Assembly (NCBI GenBank): GCA_022821495.1
Contig: JAJEDN010000009.1
Coordinates: forward strand, 1-33,617
Length of the DNA: 33,617 bases
Source: Candidatus Poribacteria bacterium
Lineage (GTDB): Bacteria > Poribacteria > WGA-4E > WGA-3G
Direction of reading: 5' to 3'
The number at the start of each line of letters is the position of its first letter. Position 1 is the first letter of the stretch. A program made the translations under genes and the position numbers. The notes beneath the pieces are model-generated. The model was given only the letters and a program-made list of their open reading frames with translations. It was not told the DNA's origin and searched no databases. Shown here one piece after another: positions 30,716 to 33,617 of the stretch.

Positions 30716-31546
30716 TTTTAACTCGTGCCGTTTCGCTATTGAAATCTTGTCTGGATGCGTCGCGATGGCATATTGAAGGGCGGTTGAACAGGCACACGTC
30801 CGTTCCCCTTCTGGGATTTTAGCGACAGCCGCTCTGACAATTTTTTTGGAAATTTCAACGTTGAAACGGACATTATCCAGGATCATCTCGGTCGTCACGT
30901 TATCGTGTTCTGGGTGCCAACAGTCGTAATCGGTTGAACAGGCGAGAACAGCATAACAGATTTCAGCCTCGCGAGCGAGTTTGGCTTCTGGTGCAGCGGT
31001 CATCCCGATAATATCAAAACCGAAGTGTCGGTAGAGTTCAGATTCCGCCTGTGTTGAAAACGCCGGTCCCTCCATACAGATGTAGGTGCCACCGTTGTGA
31101 ACCACTGCACCGACTTCCGTTGCACCGGCAGCCAAGATGGCACCTAATTCTGGGGAGAACGGATGTGCAAGGCTCACATGCGCAGCGATACCGTCTCCGA
31201 AGAATGTCGATTTTCGGTCTTTCGTGTGGTCGTAGAGTTGATTGGGCACAACAAAGTGGCGGGGTTCAATATCTTGTCGGAGGCTTCCAACTGCGCTGAC
31301 AGAGATAAGCCACTCAACACCTAAAGATTTTAGAGCATAGATATTGGCACGGACATTAATATCAGAGGGAAGCAACCGGTGTCCAACACCATGTCGTGGT
31401 AGGAAAACAACGGGTTTCTGATCAAGGTTACCAAGGATAAGAGCATCGCTCGGTTTGCCGAACGGGGTTTCAACCTCGATTTCTTCGATATCCGTTAAGC
31501 CTTCCATCTGATAAAAACCGCTGCCACCAATAATTCCGATGCGCAT
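30689..31546 (-). CDS. mtnP: S-methyl-5'-thioadenosine phosphorylase
   Basis: The start is set at ATG 31546, 8 nt after AAAGGA; an in-frame ATG at 31561 adds five residues (MKGQK) and overlaps that site. The protein has 285 residues. Family motifs: IGIIGGSGFY (phosphate loop), FLPRHGVGH, YICMEGPAFSTQAES, GMTAAPEAKLAREAE and CSTDYDCWH, whose two Asp residues select the 6-amino group of adenine and so separate MTAP from purine nucleoside phosphorylases of guanosine type. It splits methylthioadenosine to adenine and methylthioribose-1-phosphate in methionine salvage. No other salvage genes are near. Its 3' end overlaps the aminotransferase gene tail to tail. Confidence 0.94.
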   Translation of the reverse strand: MRIGIIGGSGFYQMEGLTDIEEIEVETPFGKPSDALILGNLDQKPVVFLPRHGVGHRLLPSDINVRANIYALKSLGVEWLISVSAVGSLRQDIEPRHFVVPNQLYDHTKDRKSTFFGDGIAAHVSLAHPFSPELGAILAAGATEVGAVVHNGGTYICMEGPAFSTQAESELYRHFGFDIIGMTAAPEAKLAREAEICYAVLACSTDYDCWHPEHDNVTTEMILDNVRFNVEISKKIVRAAVAKIPEGERTCACSTALQYAIATHPDKISIAKRHELKLLLDKYLA

Positions 31547-31601
31547 TTTTTGTCCTTTCATAAGGCGTAAATAGACTGATGTTTATTCTTCTGACAACTC
31601 A

Positions 31602-31632
31602 TAACTCTCACTGCAAGGCAGACTAACAACTA
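31602..31632. repeat. Dispersed repeat TAACTCTCACTGCRAGGCA, copy near MBL gene
   Basis: TAACTCTCACTGCAAGGCA followed by GACTAACAACTAT nearly repeats 3061-3099 and shares its first half with 29274-29291. All three copies have the same orientation and sit shortly upstream of plus-strand genes or elements. Confidence 0.5.
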
Positions 31633-31638
31633 TTCAAT

Positions 31639-32460
31639 ATGGCACTACTGCACTGTGATAATTTAACACTTGAAGGAAAATCCAGCTCCGCTGTCGCCAC
31701 TTATATCCGGGTGAAAGAACTTGATCTCGTCTTTGACTTAGGCAGATGCCCGATGAACTTTATCGGGATCGGCAATGTCTTCATTTCGCACTTTCATCTG
31801 GATCATTATTTCGGGCTGCCTATCTATATCAGCCAACGTTGGCTTTCTGGCATACCGCCCGGAAATATCTATGTTCCGTGGAAAGGTTCTAAGCAATTAA
31901 TGCATATTCTTGATAGAATCTCAGCCTTAGACACAGGTAGGAGTTGGGCATACCAAATCACACCGGTTCGGGTAGGCGATGTGGTTCCATTCCGGCAGAA
32001 TTTAGTCGCACACATTTTGCCGAGCAATCATAGCGTTCCTGCGGTCTCTTATTTAATCTGTGAGGTTCGGAAGAAACTGAAACCGGAGTTTCAGCATCTG
32101 TCGGGACGTGAAATCGCGGCACTGAAAAAATCAGGCGTCGAAATAACGACAGAGGTCCAATTGCCGTTAGTCGCCTATCTTGGAGATACACGCAGCATCC
32201 CGATTGATGCGCATCCGTTGCTGAAACAGTGCAAAGTACTGATTTGTGAATGCACCTTTATTCTACCAGAACACCGGATACGTGCCAAAAAGACGATGCA
32301 TTTGCACCTTGAGATGTTGCCCACAATGTTAGCCGACATTGAGAGCGAGCATATTGTTTTGACGCATTTTTCCCGTCGTTACACACCTGAACTCATCCGA
32401 CAAAAAGTTTACAATTACTTACCACCGGAAGAACATTCCCGCATTCAACTGTTCATCTAA
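31639..32460 (+). CDS. Metallo-beta-lactamase fold hydrolase, RNase Z-like
   Basis: The protein has 273 residues. The metal-site sequence His51-Phe-His53-Leu-Asp55-His56 (SHFHLDHYFGLP), His in SNHSVP, Asp in YLGDTRS and His in LTHFSRRY complete a two-zinc centre arranged as in RNase Z/ElaC. The flexible arm of RNase Z is not obvious. tRNase Z cuts the 3' trailer of tRNA precursors, but some relatives act as phosphodiesterases, so the call stays at family level. It has no ribosome site before ATG 31639, and a dispersed repeat ends 6 nt upstream; the mRNA may be nearly leaderless. Confidence 0.82.
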   Translation: MALLHCDNLTLEGKSSSAVATYIRVKELDLVFDLGRCPMNFIGIGNVFISHFHLDHYFGLPIYISQRWLSGIPPGNIYVPWKGSKQLMHILDRISALDTGRSWAYQITPVRVGDVVPFRQNLVAHILPSNHSVPAVSYLICEVRKKLKPEFQHLSGREIAALKKSGVEITTEVQLPLVAYLGDTRSIPIDAHPLLKQCKVLICECTFILPEHRIRAKKTMHLHLEMLPTMLADIESEHIVLTHFSRRYTPELIRQKVYNYLPPEEHSRIQLFI

Positions 32461-32854
32461 CGCACGACTCAACAAAACATGCGGTGGAAAAGAACACTTC
32501 TAATGTCCAAATACTGAAGACGGATGACGAACAGCCAACATTAATGTCAACAAACACAGACAGCGAAGCCTCCATCCTATGCTACGACAATCAGATGGAA
32601 CTTCGCTTCCAAACACTTCCGTAAACATAATGTTCCCCTTACCTACGCGGAGAAGTTTCAAACTCGCTGTGATGTTAAGCCGTTTTTGCAGAGGCGAGCC
32701 CGTATGCCATTCTCTTTCGTGCTTCAACGAACGATAGCGAAGACCCGAGACCCGCCCTACAGCACACAACGAACATTTTTCTCCTAAGACAGCATAAGGA
32801 ACCGAAGACATAGAGAAATGGTTTCCCTAAAAATTAGGCCCCTAAAAATTGAGA
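32461..32854. other. 394-bp region without a convincing gene
   Basis: A minus-strand frame of 103 codons (32811-32500) is open but has no ribosome site, an unusual Arg/Ser/Leu/Cys-rich composition and no recognisable domain. It may be a repeat-derived or decayed sequence. No terminator hairpin or promoter stands out on either strand. Confidence 0.5.
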
Positions 32855-33617
32855 TTAACTGCCCATGCCAGGATGAGAACTCGCATCTTGGTCAGATGTG
32901 CCAGCTTCCTGTTCTTCATAGAACTTGTACCCATCTTCATCCTGGTCAAGTTCGTACTGACGTACAATTTGCTCCGCTTCACGAAGATACGGTGTATCTC
33001 CTTTTGTGATGCTCATATAGGCTTTGAATTGTTCATAAGCAGCCCCGAATTCACGGATGGAGCGATAGCAGACCGCTTGTTGGTAAACGGCTTCGTTTCG
33101 CCACACCGACTCAGGTGCGTTTTCAAATAGATTGTTATATGCGTCAATTGCGCGCTCGTACTCACCGTTCTGTTGGAAGAGGGTACCCGTACGATAGAGG
33201 GCGTCCGCTGCAGCAAATTTCTTATGCGACAGATCCCTTGCCAAAGTTTTGTAGGCATTGATAGCACGAGGGAAATTACGAAGTTTCTCCCAGTTCCCGG
33301 CAATCTGCTGGAAATTTTGAACGACCTGATCACTATACCCCATCACCCACATATCAGCAGGCGTAATTTTCCGTCCAGTTTTTCGGTATTCCACCGCCTT
33401 CTTATTCCGGAACTTATCAATCTCATCTATCAGAAACTTAATTTCTGTTAGGATTTCATTTGTCTGCTTTAGGAGTGTCCCAGCTTGCGACGCTTCATAG
33501 GAATCGGGGAACTTCTCTGTGACACCAACGTATGCGGGCCAACCACCTTGGTAGTCAAAAAGCGTGTAAAAATAGACATTACCCACCTGGAATTGCGCTT
33601 GCGGTGCTTTAGGATGT
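32855..33617 (-). CDS. TPR-repeat protein (5' end outside window)
   Basis: The frame is open through the right edge (reading ...PQAQFQVGNVYF), so the start lies beyond the window; a GTG at 33586 is unlikely to be the true start. About 250 residues are visible. Two or three tetratricopeptide units can be traced: SDQVVQNFQQIAGNWEKLRN with FPRAINAYKTLAR, AADALYRTGTLFQQNGEYERAIDAYNNLF, and RNEAVYQQAVCYRSIREFGAAYEQFKAYM. The C-terminus is acidic and low in complexity (YELDQDEDGYKFYEEQEAGT). This layout resembles YbgF/BamD-like periplasmic TPR proteins that organise envelope complexes, but without the N-terminus localisation is open. Confidence 0.78.
   Translation of the reverse strand, partial: HPKAPQAQFQVGNVYFYTLFDYQGGWPAYVGVTEKFPDSYEASQAGTLLKQTNEILTEIKFLIDEIDKFRNKKAVEYRKTGRKITPADMWVMGYSDQVVQNFQQIAGNWEKLRNFPRAINAYKTLARDLSHKKFAAADALYRTGTLFQQNGEYERAIDAYNNLFENAPESVWRNEAVYQQAVCYRSIREFGAAYEQFKAYMSITKGDTPYLREAEQIVRQYELDQDEDGYKFYEEQEAGTSDQDASSHPGMGS

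Noticed and set aside
32500..32811. 103-codon minus-strand frame as a gene
   Set aside because: No ribosome site, no recognisable domain and odd composition; kept only as a note on the intergenic region.

Overview
The window looks like a chromosomal stretch of a Gram-negative bacterium from a poorly characterised lineage. It has a TonB-dependent receptor, lipoproteins and a TPR protein. A LamG protein, a sulfatase, ECF sigma factors fused to beta-propellers and many short non-coding repeats together suggest Candidatus Poribacteria. That assignment is inference from gene style, not proof. Both edges cut genes. I saw no rRNA, tRNA or CRISPR array.

Layout. 1-1998: C-terminal part of a large helicase-like protein with a winged-helix tail. 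2271-10240: a plus-strand metal (probably zinc) locus. It starts at a near-consensus promoter overlapped by a perfect palindrome and runs through a His-rich membrane protein, a His/acid-rich lipoprotein, a ZnuD-like TonB receptor, a MerC-like protein, a ZnuA/TroA-like binding protein, a small CxxxxCPP protein, a COG0523 (CobW-type) GTPase with an inserted domain, and a WD40 protein overlapping the GTPase gene. Outer-membrane entry, periplasmic buffering, capture and cytoplasmic delivery are all represented, but no ZnuB/ZnuC-type permease or ATPase is present.

10387-21744, minus strand: a LamG protein, then three ABC-2 type permeases interleaved with two paralogous ECF sigma factor/Asp-box beta-propeller fusions. 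The order of transcription is fusion B, permease C, fusion A, permease B, permease A, LamG. No ABC ATPase and no anti-sigma gene accompany them. Fusion B has an in-frame stop 67 codons before the end defined by its paralog.

21888-33617: housekeeping and accessory metabolism. Genes are mobA, a membrane M28 peptidase, a sulfatase, a glyoxalase I-like protein, a DppA-type D-aminopeptidase, argS, a class III aminotransferase, mtnP, an RNase Z-like metallo-beta-lactamase protein, and a TPR protein cut by the window end.

The intergenic DNA is unusually structured. There is one MITE-like family with 12-bp terminal inverted repeats and apparent 7-bp target duplications, and a second TATGGTAAA-ended family. 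There are also four 27-bp palindromes with GTAGG/CCTAC ends, two of them inside coding frames, and an 82-bp tandem duplication in which the apparent mobA start lies.
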